From JABDMH01 sp964428345 (GTDB lineage: Bacteria; Bacteroidota; Bacteroidia; Chitinophagales; Saprospiraceae), in NCBI GenBank assembly GCA_964428345.1, contig CAYRYD010000026.1, forward strand, positions 12,544 through 76,543: a stretch of DNA of 64,000 nt, read 5' to 3'. Below are positions 45,337-53,976 of this stretch, piece after piece (positions within the stretch are counted from its first letter, which is position 1; each line of letters starts with the position of its first letter). The position numbers and the translations under genes were made by a program. The notes under the pieces are model-generated. The model worked only from the letters and a program-made list of their open reading frames with translations. It had not been told where the DNA came from and did not search any database.

Positions 45337-45966
45337 TCAGGATGTGGAAGGAGTAGCAACCTGACTCACAATGTCCCGAATACTGCGGTAGGTCGGAAGA
45401 TCGCTGTTGAGAAATGGCTCAGGTTTCATCCAGCGATAGGCGGTGATATTTTCTTCTTCCTGAATGGCGACCAAAGAACTACCAATCAAAACCATCGTAT
45501 ACCAAACGGTCTTCTTGAGGATCCGGCGACTCCTGGCATCAAAATAGGTATGCCAGGTGACTCCGGCTTTTCCGGCAACCCGGCAATCCAAACCCGTTTC
45601 TTCTTTCACCTCCCGTATCGCAGCTTCGCGGGTCTTTTCATCTGTATCAACTTTCCCTTTGGGAAGGTCCCATCGGCCCAGCCTTTCAATAAACAGGATT
45701 GCTCCTTCTTCATTGTAGATAATCCCACCGGCAGCCTTGATCTGTTTGTAAATAGACCGAAAATCATCAAACATTGATTTCGGATTAGATGAAAGCAGTA
45801 CAAAGGTAGATGGCCCGGCAGATTTTTCCAGCTTGTCGACATAGTTCAACAACATCTTCTTGCCAGCTAAAAAGGGAAGAACTGTAACATTTTGATCACC
45901 AAGAGATTGAACTTGATTTTGATCTGCAAATACCAGACAATTCTCATTGATGTAGATTTTGTACAT
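45337..45966 (-). CDS. Nudix hydrolase
   Basis: A 209-residue protein whose C-terminal two thirds is a Nudix domain. The box GKVDTDEKTREAAIREVKEE, followed by TG, matches GX5EX7REUXEEXGU, and RWDLPKGK sits in front. Such enzymes hydrolyse nucleoside diphosphate derivatives. About 75 residues at the N-terminus (ending near FDDFRSIYKQIKAAGGII) have no recognised motif; a similar extension is common in Bacteroidota members next to pyrE. The start lies only 24 bases from the divergent pyrE start, so the two promoters must overlap each other's coding sequences. Confidence 0.9.
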   Translation of the reverse strand: MYKIYINENCLVFADQNQVQSLGDQNVTVLPFLAGKKMLLNYVDKLEKSAGPSTFVLLSSNPKSMFDDFRSIYKQIKAAGGIIYNEEGAILFIERLGRWDLPKGKVDTDEKTREAAIREVKEETGLDCRVAGKAGVTWHTYFDARSRRILKKTVWYTMVLIGSSLVAIQEEENITAYRWMKPEPFLNSDLPTYRSIRDIVSQVATPSTS

Positions 45967-45990
45967 TTAGGCGAATTTTTGGGAAAGGTA

Positions 45991-46620
45991 ATGGATTATG
46001 CTCATAAAGTCGCAGGGCTACTTCTGCAAATTGAGGCAATAAAACTGGATGTAAAAAACCCCTTCACCTGGGCATCAGGTATTAAATCCCCGATATACTG
46101 TGACAACCGTATTGCGCTTTCCCACACCTATGCGCGTAATATTATCAGGAAGGCGCTGGTCGAAGCGGCATCCGGTTTTCCGGCATTTTCGGTGATAGCG
46201 GGAGTCGCTACTGCCGGCATACCCCATGGAGTGTTGCTGGCAGATGCACTGGGTCTTCCTTTTGTTTATGTACGGGCCAAAGCCAAGGGACATGGCAGGC
46301 AGAATCAGATCGAAGGAACGCTCAACCAGGGCGCCAACGTCCTGGTTGTCGAAGACCTGATCAGCACAGGTGGCAGCAGTCTTGACGCAATTATCGCCTT
46401 GAAAAATGTTGGCGCCAGAATCGGGGGTTTACTGGCCATTTTTACCTACCAACTCGATCAGGCGGAGAGGCGGTTCGAAAAAGAGAATTATAATGTCCGG
46501 TCCCTTACCAATTATACAACCCTGATCTCGATCGCTGAGCAAATGAATTACATTGATCAACAAGATCTTGGATTGCTGGCTTCCTGGCGAACATCGCCGG
46601 AGACCTGGCAGTCCCATTAA
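45991..46620 (+). CDS. pyrE: Orotate phosphoribosyltransferase
   Basis: Pyrimidine synthesis enzyme converting orotate and PRPP to OMP. I place the start at ATG 45991 (MDYAHKVAGLLLQIEAI), since the upstream part of the frame overlaps the divergent Nudix gene and has no family similarity. The CDNR substrate loop (SPIYCDNRIALSH), the catalytic RAKAKGHGRQNQIEG loop with its lysines, and the PRPP motif VLVVEDLISTGGSS are present. The 210-residue length is normal. The M42 peptidase gene begins 11 bases after the stop, indicating an operon. Confidence 0.97.
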   Translation: MDYAHKVAGLLLQIEAIKLDVKNPFTWASGIKSPIYCDNRIALSHTYARNIIRKALVEAASGFPAFSVIAGVATAGIPHGVLLADALGLPFVYVRAKAKGHGRQNQIEGTLNQGANVLVVEDLISTGGSSLDAIIALKNVGARIGGLLAIFTYQLDQAERRFEKENYNVRSLTNYTTLISIAEQMNYIDQQDLGLLASWRTSPETWQSH

Positions 46621-46631
46621 AACACCAGGAT

Positions 46632-47711
46632 ATGGCAATAATCAACAAACAATCGGAGGCATTCTTAAAGACTTATGTCGACAATGCTTCTCCAACCGGC
46701 TTTGAGTCCAGTGGTCAGAAAATCTGGCTCGCGTATCTAAAACCATACATTGACGAATGGGACCTTGACAACTATGGAACCGCTTATGGCATTGTCAATC
46801 CTGGTAAAGAATTCAAGGTGGTCATCGAAGCCCATGCCGACGAAATATCATGGTTTGTCAATTACATTACGAAAGAAGGATTTATTCATGTGATCCGCAA
46901 CGGAGGTTCCGATCATGTGATCGCTCCATCAAAAAGGGTCAATATTCATACGAAAAATGGCATAGTTCGAGGTGTATTCGGATGGCCGGCGATCCACACC
47001 CGAAATGGTAAAGAAAACAGCCTGAATCCGGCGATCGACAATATTTTCATCGATGTGGGTGCAAAAAATAAAGAGGAAGTACTTGAGATGGGTGTCCATG
47101 TCGGATGTGTGATCACTTATGGGAGCACCCTGGAAATCCTGAATAACCGGTATTATATGGGTCGTGCACTGGATAACCGGATTGGTGGATTTTGCATCGC
47201 TGAAGTGGTCCGTCTTTTAAAGGAAAAGAAGAAAAAATTGCCGTATACCCTTTACGTTGTCAATTCGGTACAGGAGGAGATCGGTCTTCGGGGTGCGGAG
47301 ATGATTGCCCACCGGCTGCGACCCAATGCTGCGATTATTACGGATGTAACCCATGATACGACCACGCCGCACATCAATGCTAAAAAACATGGAGAAACCG
47401 AGTGTGGGAAAGGACCTTCTTTAACCTATGCTCCGGCTGTTCACAATATCCTCCGGGAATTGATCATTAATACCGCCGAAGTAAAAAAAATACCTTACCA
47501 AAGGGCTGCCTCCTCGCGCTCTACCGGCACAGACACCGACGCTTTTGCCTACAGCAGTGCAGGTGTTCCTTCCGCCTTAATTTCGCTACCATTGCGCTAT
47601 ATGCATACCACGGTCGAAATGGCGCATAAAGACGATGTGGAAAACCTGATTAAATTGATCTACGAAACCCTTTTAAAAATCGAGGACGGCCATAATTTCA
47701 GATATTTCTAA
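46632..47711 (+). CDS. M42 family metallo-aminopeptidase
   Basis: A 359-residue cytosolic aminopeptidase of the M42 (glutamyl/tetrahedral aminopeptidase) family. It opens FLKTYVDNASPTGFES. Dinuclear metal ligands are seen as His and Asp in VVIEAHADEISWFV, the bridging aspartate in RALDNRIGGF, the catalytic Glu pair in NSVQEEIGLRGAEM, the aspartate in AIITDVTHDT, and the final histidine in LRYMHTTVEMAHKDD. These enzymes finish breakdown of peptides to amino acids. It has no signal peptide and is cotranscribed with pyrE. Confidence 0.93.
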   Translation: MAIINKQSEAFLKTYVDNASPTGFESSGQKIWLAYLKPYIDEWDLDNYGTAYGIVNPGKEFKVVIEAHADEISWFVNYITKEGFIHVIRNGGSDHVIAPSKRVNIHTKNGIVRGVFGWPAIHTRNGKENSLNPAIDNIFIDVGAKNKEEVLEMGVHVGCVITYGSTLEILNNRYYMGRALDNRIGGFCIAEVVRLLKEKKKKLPYTLYVVNSVQEEIGLRGAEMIAHRLRPNAAIITDVTHDTTTPHINAKKHGETECGKGPSLTYAPAVHNILRELIINTAEVKKIPYQRAASSRSTGTDTDAFAYSSAGVPSALISLPLRYMHTTVEMAHKDDVENLIKLIYETLLKIEDGHNFRYF

Positions 47712-47867
47712 CGTAACCAGACCTAAATTAAATCCGGATTTCCGGTACATATGCGTTGCAATGCAGGCTGACCCAAAAGCCTTTTAGTAAAAAATGTATA
47801 AAATTTGATGACCGGTTTATCCGATGATCCACATTGATTTATCCGGATTTTTTACAGTGCCCTAATT

Positions 47868-48713
47868 ATGCTGTCGAGATTCATTGACTTGATGTTGTAC
47901 AGCAATATTTTTATTGCCATTTGTGCATCCTCATTGGTTTATCAGGTTTATTGGATCGAAAATTCACCGGGTTGGTATCATCCTTTGGCCTGGCTGGTAT
48001 TTTTTGCTACTGTCTTTGTTTACTCGGCACATCGACTTGTCGGATTTACCAGGCTGGAGCGGGTTTATGACAACCGGCGGATTTCAGTCATCCTTCATTT
48101 TAAAAGCCATATTGCCGTTTACACGCTGGTAGCCCTGGCAGGTTTCCTCTTTAGCTGTACTTTAGTGCGGACGTCATCTTTACTGTTGATGATGATTCCG
48201 GGTATTCTTACCCTGCTCTATATCGTACCAGTCTTTCGACACCGGAGACGTTTCAGGGATGTGCCCTATATCAAGGTTTTTATCGTGGGAATGGTGTGGA
48301 GCTGGATTTGCATTTATGTACCGTTGCAGGAATTACACTCCAATTTAGAGGTGAGTCATACTTTGTTGATCCTTGAAAAATTTCTTTTTATTACCGCCAT
48401 CACCATCCCATTTGATATCCGGGACAGAGAACTTGATACCCTTCAGCACATCAAGACTATTCCCGTTGCTTTGGGCATCGGAAGGAGTAAATTAATCTGT
48501 ATGACAGTGGTCACGCTGGCCATTATTGTGGCCGGTATCAACTGGCATCGGCAGTATTTGGATGGAGGTCAATTTGCCAGCCTGCTCTTTACGTATTTAT
48601 TGGCGATTTTAATAATTTACATAGTGCAAGAAAAATCGCACGATTATTATTATTCAGGAATGCTGGACGGGACAATCGCCCTCCAATGGATCCTGATGCT
48701 TTTATTTTCTTGA
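47868..48713 (+). CDS. UbiA-like multi-span membrane protein with one degenerate prenyl-binding motif
   Basis: A 281-residue integral membrane protein with about eight spans and no signal peptide. Residues 183-190 read DIRDRELD, which matches the second aspartate-rich motif of UbiA prenyltransferases, and QHIKTIPVALGIGRSK follows as in the family. The first motif (N-D-x-x-D) is absent; the corresponding region reads YSAHRLVGFTRLERV. It may be a UbiA relative that no longer transfers prenyl groups, or that uses a different first site. It converges with trmD, with one base between the two stops. Confidence 0.65.
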   Translation: MLSRFIDLMLYSNIFIAICASSLVYQVYWIENSPGWYHPLAWLVFFATVFVYSAHRLVGFTRLERVYDNRRISVILHFKSHIAVYTLVALAGFLFSCTLVRTSSLLLMMIPGILTLLYIVPVFRHRRRFRDVPYIKVFIVGMVWSWICIYVPLQELHSNLEVSHTLLILEKFLFITAITIPFDIRDRELDTLQHIKTIPVALGIGRSKLICMTVVTLAIIVAGINWHRQYLDGGQFASLLFTYLLAILIIYIVQEKSHDYYYSGMLDGTIALQWILMLLFS

Positions 48714-48714
48714 T

Positions 48715-49392
48715 CTAATCTTCCAGGAGGTCCGGTCTTTTTTTTGCAGTCCTTTCCAAAGCGTTATCTTCCCGCCAGGATTCGATGGCTGCATCATTGC
48801 CGGACAACAAAACCTCGGGTACTTTCCAGCCCCGGAAGTCAGCAGGACGGGTATAAACAGCCGGAGCAAGCAACCCATCCTGAAAACTATCAAACAATGC
48901 CGAAGTTTCGTCATTTAAAACGCCGGGGATCAGGCGGCCAACTGCATCCACCAGGACGGCCGCAGCCAGTTCACCACCCGATAAAACATAATCACCGATA
49001 CTGATCTCGCGGGTGATGCAATGCTCACGGATCCGCTCGTCAATACCCTTGTAATGACCACAGATGATCAGCAGATTTTCAACCAGTGATAATCCATTTG
49101 CAATGCCCTGGTTCAATTTTTCACCGTCCGGAGTCATGTAAATGATCTCATCGTAAGTTCTCTTCTTTCTTAAATCTTCGATGGCATTGTACAGGGGTTC
49201 CGGCATCAAGACCATTCCGGCTCCTCCTCCGTAGGGATAGTCATCCACTTGTTTATATTTACCCAGTCCATAATTTCGTAAATCGATAATTTCGACACGC
49301 AACAAATCCCGGTCGGCCGCCCGTTGTAAAATCGAATGCCGGAAAGGGCTCTCCAGGAGTTCAGGTACAACACTGATAATATCGATATGCAT
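48715..49392 (-). CDS. trmD: tRNA (guanine-37 N1)-methyltransferase
   Basis: SPOUT-fold methyltransferase that makes m1G37 in tRNA and prevents frameshifting. Its 225 residues carry the family landmarks: YPYGGGAGMVLMPEP, the knot motifs IICGHYKGIDERI and SIGDYVLSGGELAA, and a C-terminal TRPADFRGWKVPEVLLSGND. It starts at ATG 49392 (MHIDIISVVPELLESPF). rpsP, rimM and rplS, which flank trmD in many bacteria, are not next to it here. It lies downstream of the dipeptidase gene with 114 bases between them. Confidence 0.97.
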   Translation of the reverse strand: MHIDIISVVPELLESPFRHSILQRAADRDLLRVEIIDLRNYGLGKYKQVDDYPYGGGAGMVLMPEPLYNAIEDLRKKRTYDEIIYMTPDGEKLNQGIANGLSLVENLLIICGHYKGIDERIREHCITREISIGDYVLSGGELAAAVLVDAVGRLIPGVLNDETSALFDSFQDGLLAPAVYTRPADFRGWKVPEVLLSGNDAAIESWREDNALERTAKKRPDLLED

Positions 49393-49506
49393 GGAGGTAA
49401 TATATTTTTTGGAAATGACAAACCATTTTCCAGACCATTTCCCATCACCAGAATTAAATGCGATACTTACCGGGCACTAAGATCTTTTGCTTTAGGAAAG
49501 TACCCG

Positions 49507-50895
49507 CTATCTTTTCGCGTTGGTATAATTCTCAAGAAAATATGGGATCGTACGTATTCCCTGATAAAAATTAAACAGTCCATAATGCTCATTGGGAGAA
49601 TGAATATCATCGGAATCAAGGCCAAAACCCATCAGAACCGTTTTTACCCCCAGGATATCTTCAAAAAGTGATACAATGGGAATACTACCACCTCCCCTGG
49701 CTGGAATAGGCCTTTTGCCGTAAGTCTTCTCCATGGCATCGGCCGCCGCCCGGTACTCGACACTGTCAGTAGGGGTTACCGCCGGTTTCCCTCCATGATG
49801 AGGTGTCACTTTCACCCTGACGGAAGCCGGAGCAATGGCTTTAAAGTGTTCTGTAAACAAACGGGTGATCTTATCGGGGTCTTGATTGGGTACCAGTCGC
49901 ATACTGATTTTGGCAAACGCCTGCGACGGCAGCACTGTCTTTGCACCTTCTCCCGTATAACCTCCCCAGATTCCATTGACATCCAGGGTTGGCCGGATTG
50001 AGGTGCGCTCGATGGTCGTATATCCCTTTTCTCCCATGAGTTCTTTCACTTTCAGTTCAGCTTTGTAACTTTCCTCGTCGTAGGGGGTTTGATTTAACGC
50101 CTGGCGTTCTTCCGGAGTCAATTCGACGACGTCATCATAAAAGCCGGGGATGGTGATGTGACCTTCCTCATCCTTGAGTGAAGTAATCATCGCAGCAAGA
50201 ACATTGATGGGATTGGCTACCGCACCCCCATAGACTCCTGAATGGAGATCTTTTGCCGGACCGGTCACCTCTACTTCAACATAACTCAATCCCCGGAGAC
50301 CGGTCGTAATACTGGGAATGTCATTGGCAATGATGGATGAATCCGAAATCAGAACCACATCACAAGCCAGCATATCCTGATATTCACGGCAGAAATTTTC
50401 GAGATTGTTTGATCCAACCTCTTCCTCTCCTTCCAGTAAATATTTAAGATTACAGGGAATCGCCGAACTGCGATCCATGCTTTCCAGAGCCTTGATGTGC
50501 ATGAACAACTGGCCTTTGTCATCGCAGGAACCCCGGGCAAAAATCGCTCCATCCGGATGAATCTTAGTCTTTTTAATCATCGGTTCAAAAGGTGGAGAAT
50601 CCCATAAATTAAGCGGATCCGGAGGTTGCACATCATAATGACCGTACACCAGAACCGTGGGCAGATCCTCTCCAATCAGCCTTTCTCCATAGACGATCGG
50701 ATGCCCCTTGGTGGGATACAATTGAGCCTTGGTTACACCCGCCTGCACCAGATGATCTTTTACCAACTCCGCGGTTTTCATGACATCGTCCCGGTATTTC
50801 GAATCGGCACTTATGCTGGGTATCCGGAGGAGGTCAAGTAATTCCTCGAGAAAACGCTCTTTATGTTCCTCAATATATTTCTGTACCATTTCCAT
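49507..50895 (-). CDS. M20 family dipeptidase
   Basis: Cytosolic metallopeptidase of the M20 dipeptidase group (carnosinase/DUG1-like). The start at ATG 50895 (MEMVQKYIEEHKERFLEELL) matches family N-termini; ATG 50913 would add six residues. Metal ligands lie in LVYGHYDVQPPDP and ARGSCDDKGQLFMHIKAL; the catalytic Glu pair is in LLEGEEEVGSNNLE; the dimerisation domain reads KDLHSGVYGG. It lies 43 bases after cdaA and is probably in the same transcript, with the prolyl oligopeptidase further upstream. Confidence 0.94.
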   Translation of the reverse strand: MEMVQKYIEEHKERFLEELLDLLRIPSISADSKYRDDVMKTAELVKDHLVQAGVTKAQLYPTKGHPIVYGERLIGEDLPTVLVYGHYDVQPPDPLNLWDSPPFEPMIKKTKIHPDGAIFARGSCDDKGQLFMHIKALESMDRSSAIPCNLKYLLEGEEEVGSNNLENFCREYQDMLACDVVLISDSSIIANDIPSITTGLRGLSYVEVEVTGPAKDLHSGVYGGAVANPINVLAAMITSLKDEEGHITIPGFYDDVVELTPEERQALNQTPYDEESYKAELKVKELMGEKGYTTIERTSIRPTLDVNGIWGGYTGEGAKTVLPSQAFAKISMRLVPNQDPDKITRLFTEHFKAIAPASVRVKVTPHHGGKPAVTPTDSVEYRAAADAMEKTYGKRPIPARGGGSIPIVSLFEDILGVKTVLMGFGLDSDDIHSPNEHYGLFNFYQGIRTIPYFLENYTNAKR

Positions 50896-50938
50896 CTTAC
50901 AAATATCAAACAATTCGTATAAATTTTAGCGGTTGGTC

Positions 50939-51700
50939 TCAATAATGCTCTTCCAGAATGGTGAGCAGCATCTTCTTGCTAAGCCCTCTTTGAAGTTTTC
51001 CTTTAACCGCCACTGAAATGTCTCCCGTTTCCTCCGAAACAATAAAAGCAACCGTGTCTGAATTTTCGGAAGATCCCAAACCGGCCCGGTGTCTCAGGCC
51101 CAGATTGCTCGGGAGATCCTGATTGGTTGAGATCGGTAAAACACAACTGGCGGCGTGAATTTTACCACCGTAAATCACCACTGCACCATCGTGCAATGGA
51201 CTATTTTTATGAAATATACTCCGGATCAGTTCTTCGGATATTTCGGCATTGATGATTTTGCCCGAATCAGAATATCCCTCAATATTCAGGTGTTTGGGAA
51301 TAACGATCAGTGCTCCTGTTTTTTCGGAAGCCATGTTCCAGATCGCATCACCAATTTGTTTGATGTTGCGATCGCGGTTGCCCCTTAAGGGCGTGCGAAG
51401 ATATCTGCCAAGAATGCCGGATCGGCCCATCAGCGTTGTATTGCCGATATAGAGTAAGAACCGGCGGATTTCCGGTTGAAAAATAATAATCAATGCAATA
51501 AATCCAACACTTACGAACTGACCCAGAATTTCCGACAGCAAGGGCATATCCAGGATCCCGACGATACCCCAGACTACGTATAGTAGAATTATTCCCACCA
51601 CAATGTTGAGAGCGATGCTGCCTTTCAGAATCCGGTATACGGCATAAAGCAACAAACCAACGATGATGATGTCGAGAATGTCCCAAACCCGGACGGGCAA
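50939..51700 (-). CDS. cdaA: Diadenylate cyclase (c-di-AMP synthase), CdaA type
   Basis: Membrane-bound enzyme joining two ATP to make the second messenger c-di-AMP. Three hydrophobic spans occupy the first 85 or so residues (IIIVGLLLYAVYRIL, IALNIVVGIILLYVVWG, FVSVGFIALIIIFQ). The DisA_N catalytic domain follows with DGAVVIYGGKIHAASCVLP and GLRHRAGLGSSENSD, the DGA and RHR signatures. The frame has no ATG or GTG start. TTG at 51700 is the only standard candidate, but the codons just upstream read LIDIGF, as in typical CdaA N-termini, so an ATT at 51715 or CTG at 51718 may be the true start. The prolyl oligopeptidase stop is 26 bases upstream of TTG 51700. Confidence 0.93.
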   Translation of the reverse strand: MPVRVWDILDIIIVGLLLYAVYRILKGSIALNIVVGIILLYVVWGIVGILDMPLLSEILGQFVSVGFIALIIIFQPEIRRFLLYIGNTTLMGRSGILGRYLRTPLRGNRDRNIKQIGDAIWNMASEKTGALIVIPKHLNIEGYSDSGKIINAEISEELIRSIFHKNSPLHDGAVVIYGGKIHAASCVLPISTNQDLPSNLGLRHRAGLGSSENSDTVAFIVSEETGDISVAVKGKLQRGLSKKMLLTILEEHY

Positions 51701-51726
51701 AAATCCGATGTCAATCAGCGGTACGA

Positions 51727-53871
51727 TTATCGATCCAATTTCCGGTACACGACATCTTCATTCATACTATAAAGCATGAAACTGAGCATGTCGGCATTTT
51801 CTTCAATTAATTTACTGGTAGGCTTTCCGGCTCCATGTCCGGCACTGGTTTCAACCCGGATCAGGACCGGATTGTAACCTTGTTGTTTGCTCTGTAAGGC
51901 AGCGGCAAATTTAAACGAATGGGCAGGTACTACGCGATCATCGTGATCTGCTGTCATGATAAAGGTAGCCGGATATTCCGTTTCCCGAATATTATGCAAC
52001 GGCGAATATTTGATCAGATACTCAAAGGCTTCCGGATCGTCGCTGCGTCCATAATCTTCGGCCCAGGCCCATCCAATGGTAAATTCATGATAACGTAACA
52101 TGTCGAGCACACCCACCCTCGGTATCGCCACTTTGAAAAGATCCGGACGCTGGGTCATGCATGCTCCAACCAGTAGACCTCCGTTAGAACCTCCCATGAT
52201 CGCCAGTTTCTCCGAACTGGTGTATTTTTCCTGAATCAGGAATTCGGCGGCTGCCTGAAAATCATCAAAGACATTTTGCTTTCTTTCTTTGGTTCCTGCC
52301 AGATGCCATTCCTTACCGTATTCTCCGCCTCCCCGGATATTGGCGACTGCATAGATCCCGTCGTTTTCGAGGAGAATAATCGTCGGAATACTAAAACCGG
52401 GGGTCAGGCTGATGTCAAAACCCCCATATCCGTATAACATGGCCGGATTTGAACCATCCATCTTCAATCCTTTTTTATGGGTGATAAAAATCGGTATACG
52501 GGTGCCATCCTTACCCGGATAGAATTGTTGCACGGTCTCATAAGCTTCACTGTCAAAGTCCAGTACCGGCTTTTTAAAAACCGTGCTTTCAAGGGTTTTC
52601 GCATTCAGGGCAAATATGGTCGGTGGATAGGTGTAATTTGTAAATGAATAGAAAGCTTCGCTATCATCTTTACTGCCGGACAATCCATTCACCGAGCCAA
52701 TGGCAGGGAGCACGACTTCTCCCAGGAATTTTCCATCGTAATCAAAAGTACGGATGGCACTTTTGGCATCGACCAGATATTCCGCAAAAATCTTATTGCC
52801 AATTAACTGTACCTGATTCAACACATTCTTTTCCTCCGGGAGGATGACCTTCCAGTGGGATTTTTCCGGATTATTCATATCGACAGCGACCAGTTTCCAA
52901 TTCGGTGCATCCTGATTGGTACGAATAAAAATCACCGATCCCACATTTTCAATGACCTGCAGGTCACTGTCAAAACCGGGTTCCAGGGTGATACGCCGGT
53001 CATTCCGGTTTAAATCATCGATATAAAGCGCATTCCCACTGGTCGACTCACTGGCTGCGATGCTGAGGAAGCGTTCGTCTTCGGTGGTGGCGCTGTAAAA
53101 ATTGCGTTGGGGTACCGATTTCTCTTCAATGATCAACCGGTCATCCGACTGGGGTTGGCCCAACCGGTGAAAATAGACCTTGTGGTAACTATTCTGTCCC
53201 GATAGCTTATCCTTCTCGTCCGGTTGCGGAAAACGGCTGTAATAAAAGCCCTCTCCTGCCCAGGAAATACCCGAAAACTTCACCCATTCGACTTTATCAT
53301 TCAATAATTCTCCGGTGACCAGGTCTTTGACATAAACCGTTCTCCAGTCACTCCCACCCTCCGAGATCTGGTAGGCCAGCTTGTTTCCTTCTTTGTTAAA
53401 AGCAATTGCCCCCAGCGAGACGGTACCATCCGGAGAGAAGGTATTGGGATCGAGAACGACTGATGACGGGCCGTCCAAAGATTCCTGGACATAGAGTACA
53501 CTCTGATTCTGAAGGCCATCATTCTTGAAAAAGTAGTACTTACCACCCTTCTTGAATGGGGTACCAAAACGCTCGTAATTCCAGATCTCCTCCAACCGCT
53601 CTTTGATCAGTTCACGATAGGGGATCTTACCGAGATACTCGTTAGTCACCGCATTTTGTTCCTCGACCCAGGCCATGGTATTTTCTGCCCGGTCATCTTC
53701 GAGCCAACGATATGGATCAGCAATCTGCCGGCCATGATAGTTATCAATGATCGAATCCTGATGGGTTTGCGGGTAACTGACTTTCATGATGTGACCTGGT
53801 GAATCGGATGGATGATTTCGGCATCCTGAGATGATATATACCAGGGCAACTATACCGAGAATCTTTTTCAT
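51727..53871 (-). CDS. Prolyl oligopeptidase family serine peptidase (S9A), lipoprotein
   Basis: A 714-residue peptidase cutting after proline in short peptides. The signal peptide ends in lipobox ISGC (Cys17), so it is probably anchored in the outer or periplasmic face of a membrane. N-terminal DPYRWLEDDRAENTMAWV is typical of S9A. A seven-bladed propeller region (about 75-425) precedes the alpha/beta-hydrolase domain with Ser562 in MGGSNGG, Asp in ADHDDRVVP, and His in SAGHGAGKP. Being upstream of cdaA and the M20 dipeptidase on the same strand, it probably opens a three-gene transcript. Confidence 0.95.
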   Translation of the reverse strand: MKKILGIVALVYIISGCRNHPSDSPGHIMKVSYPQTHQDSIIDNYHGRQIADPYRWLEDDRAENTMAWVEEQNAVTNEYLGKIPYRELIKERLEEIWNYERFGTPFKKGGKYYFFKNDGLQNQSVLYVQESLDGPSSVVLDPNTFSPDGTVSLGAIAFNKEGNKLAYQISEGGSDWRTVYVKDLVTGELLNDKVEWVKFSGISWAGEGFYYSRFPQPDEKDKLSGQNSYHKVYFHRLGQPQSDDRLIIEEKSVPQRNFYSATTEDERFLSIAASESTSGNALYIDDLNRNDRRITLEPGFDSDLQVIENVGSVIFIRTNQDAPNWKLVAVDMNNPEKSHWKVILPEEKNVLNQVQLIGNKIFAEYLVDAKSAIRTFDYDGKFLGEVVLPAIGSVNGLSGSKDDSEAFYSFTNYTYPPTIFALNAKTLESTVFKKPVLDFDSEAYETVQQFYPGKDGTRIPIFITHKKGLKMDGSNPAMLYGYGGFDISLTPGFSIPTIILLENDGIYAVANIRGGGEYGKEWHLAGTKERKQNVFDDFQAAAEFLIQEKYTSSEKLAIMGGSNGGLLVGACMTQRPDLFKVAIPRVGVLDMLRYHEFTIGWAWAEDYGRSDDPEAFEYLIKYSPLHNIRETEYPATFIMTADHDDRVVPAHSFKFAAALQSKQQGYNPVLIRVETSAGHGAGKPTSKLIEENADMLSFMLYSMNEDVVYRKLDR

Positions 53872-53930
53872 ATATAAAATTTTAACATAGATTAGGCTCC
53901 CTCACCCCGTATTTTCTGATAATAATAGCG

Positions 53931-53938
53931 TAGTTTTG
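53931..53938 (+). promoter_or_regulatory. Bacteroidota -7 promoter element (TAGTTTTG) before the miaE operon
   Basis: TAGTTTTG matches TAnnTTTG exactly and ends 38 bases before the preferred start at 53977. No convincing -33 box was found. Confidence 0.4.
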
Positions 53939-53976
53939 ATGTCTCTGACCGGTGAAACCGGATGACCGGACAAGTT

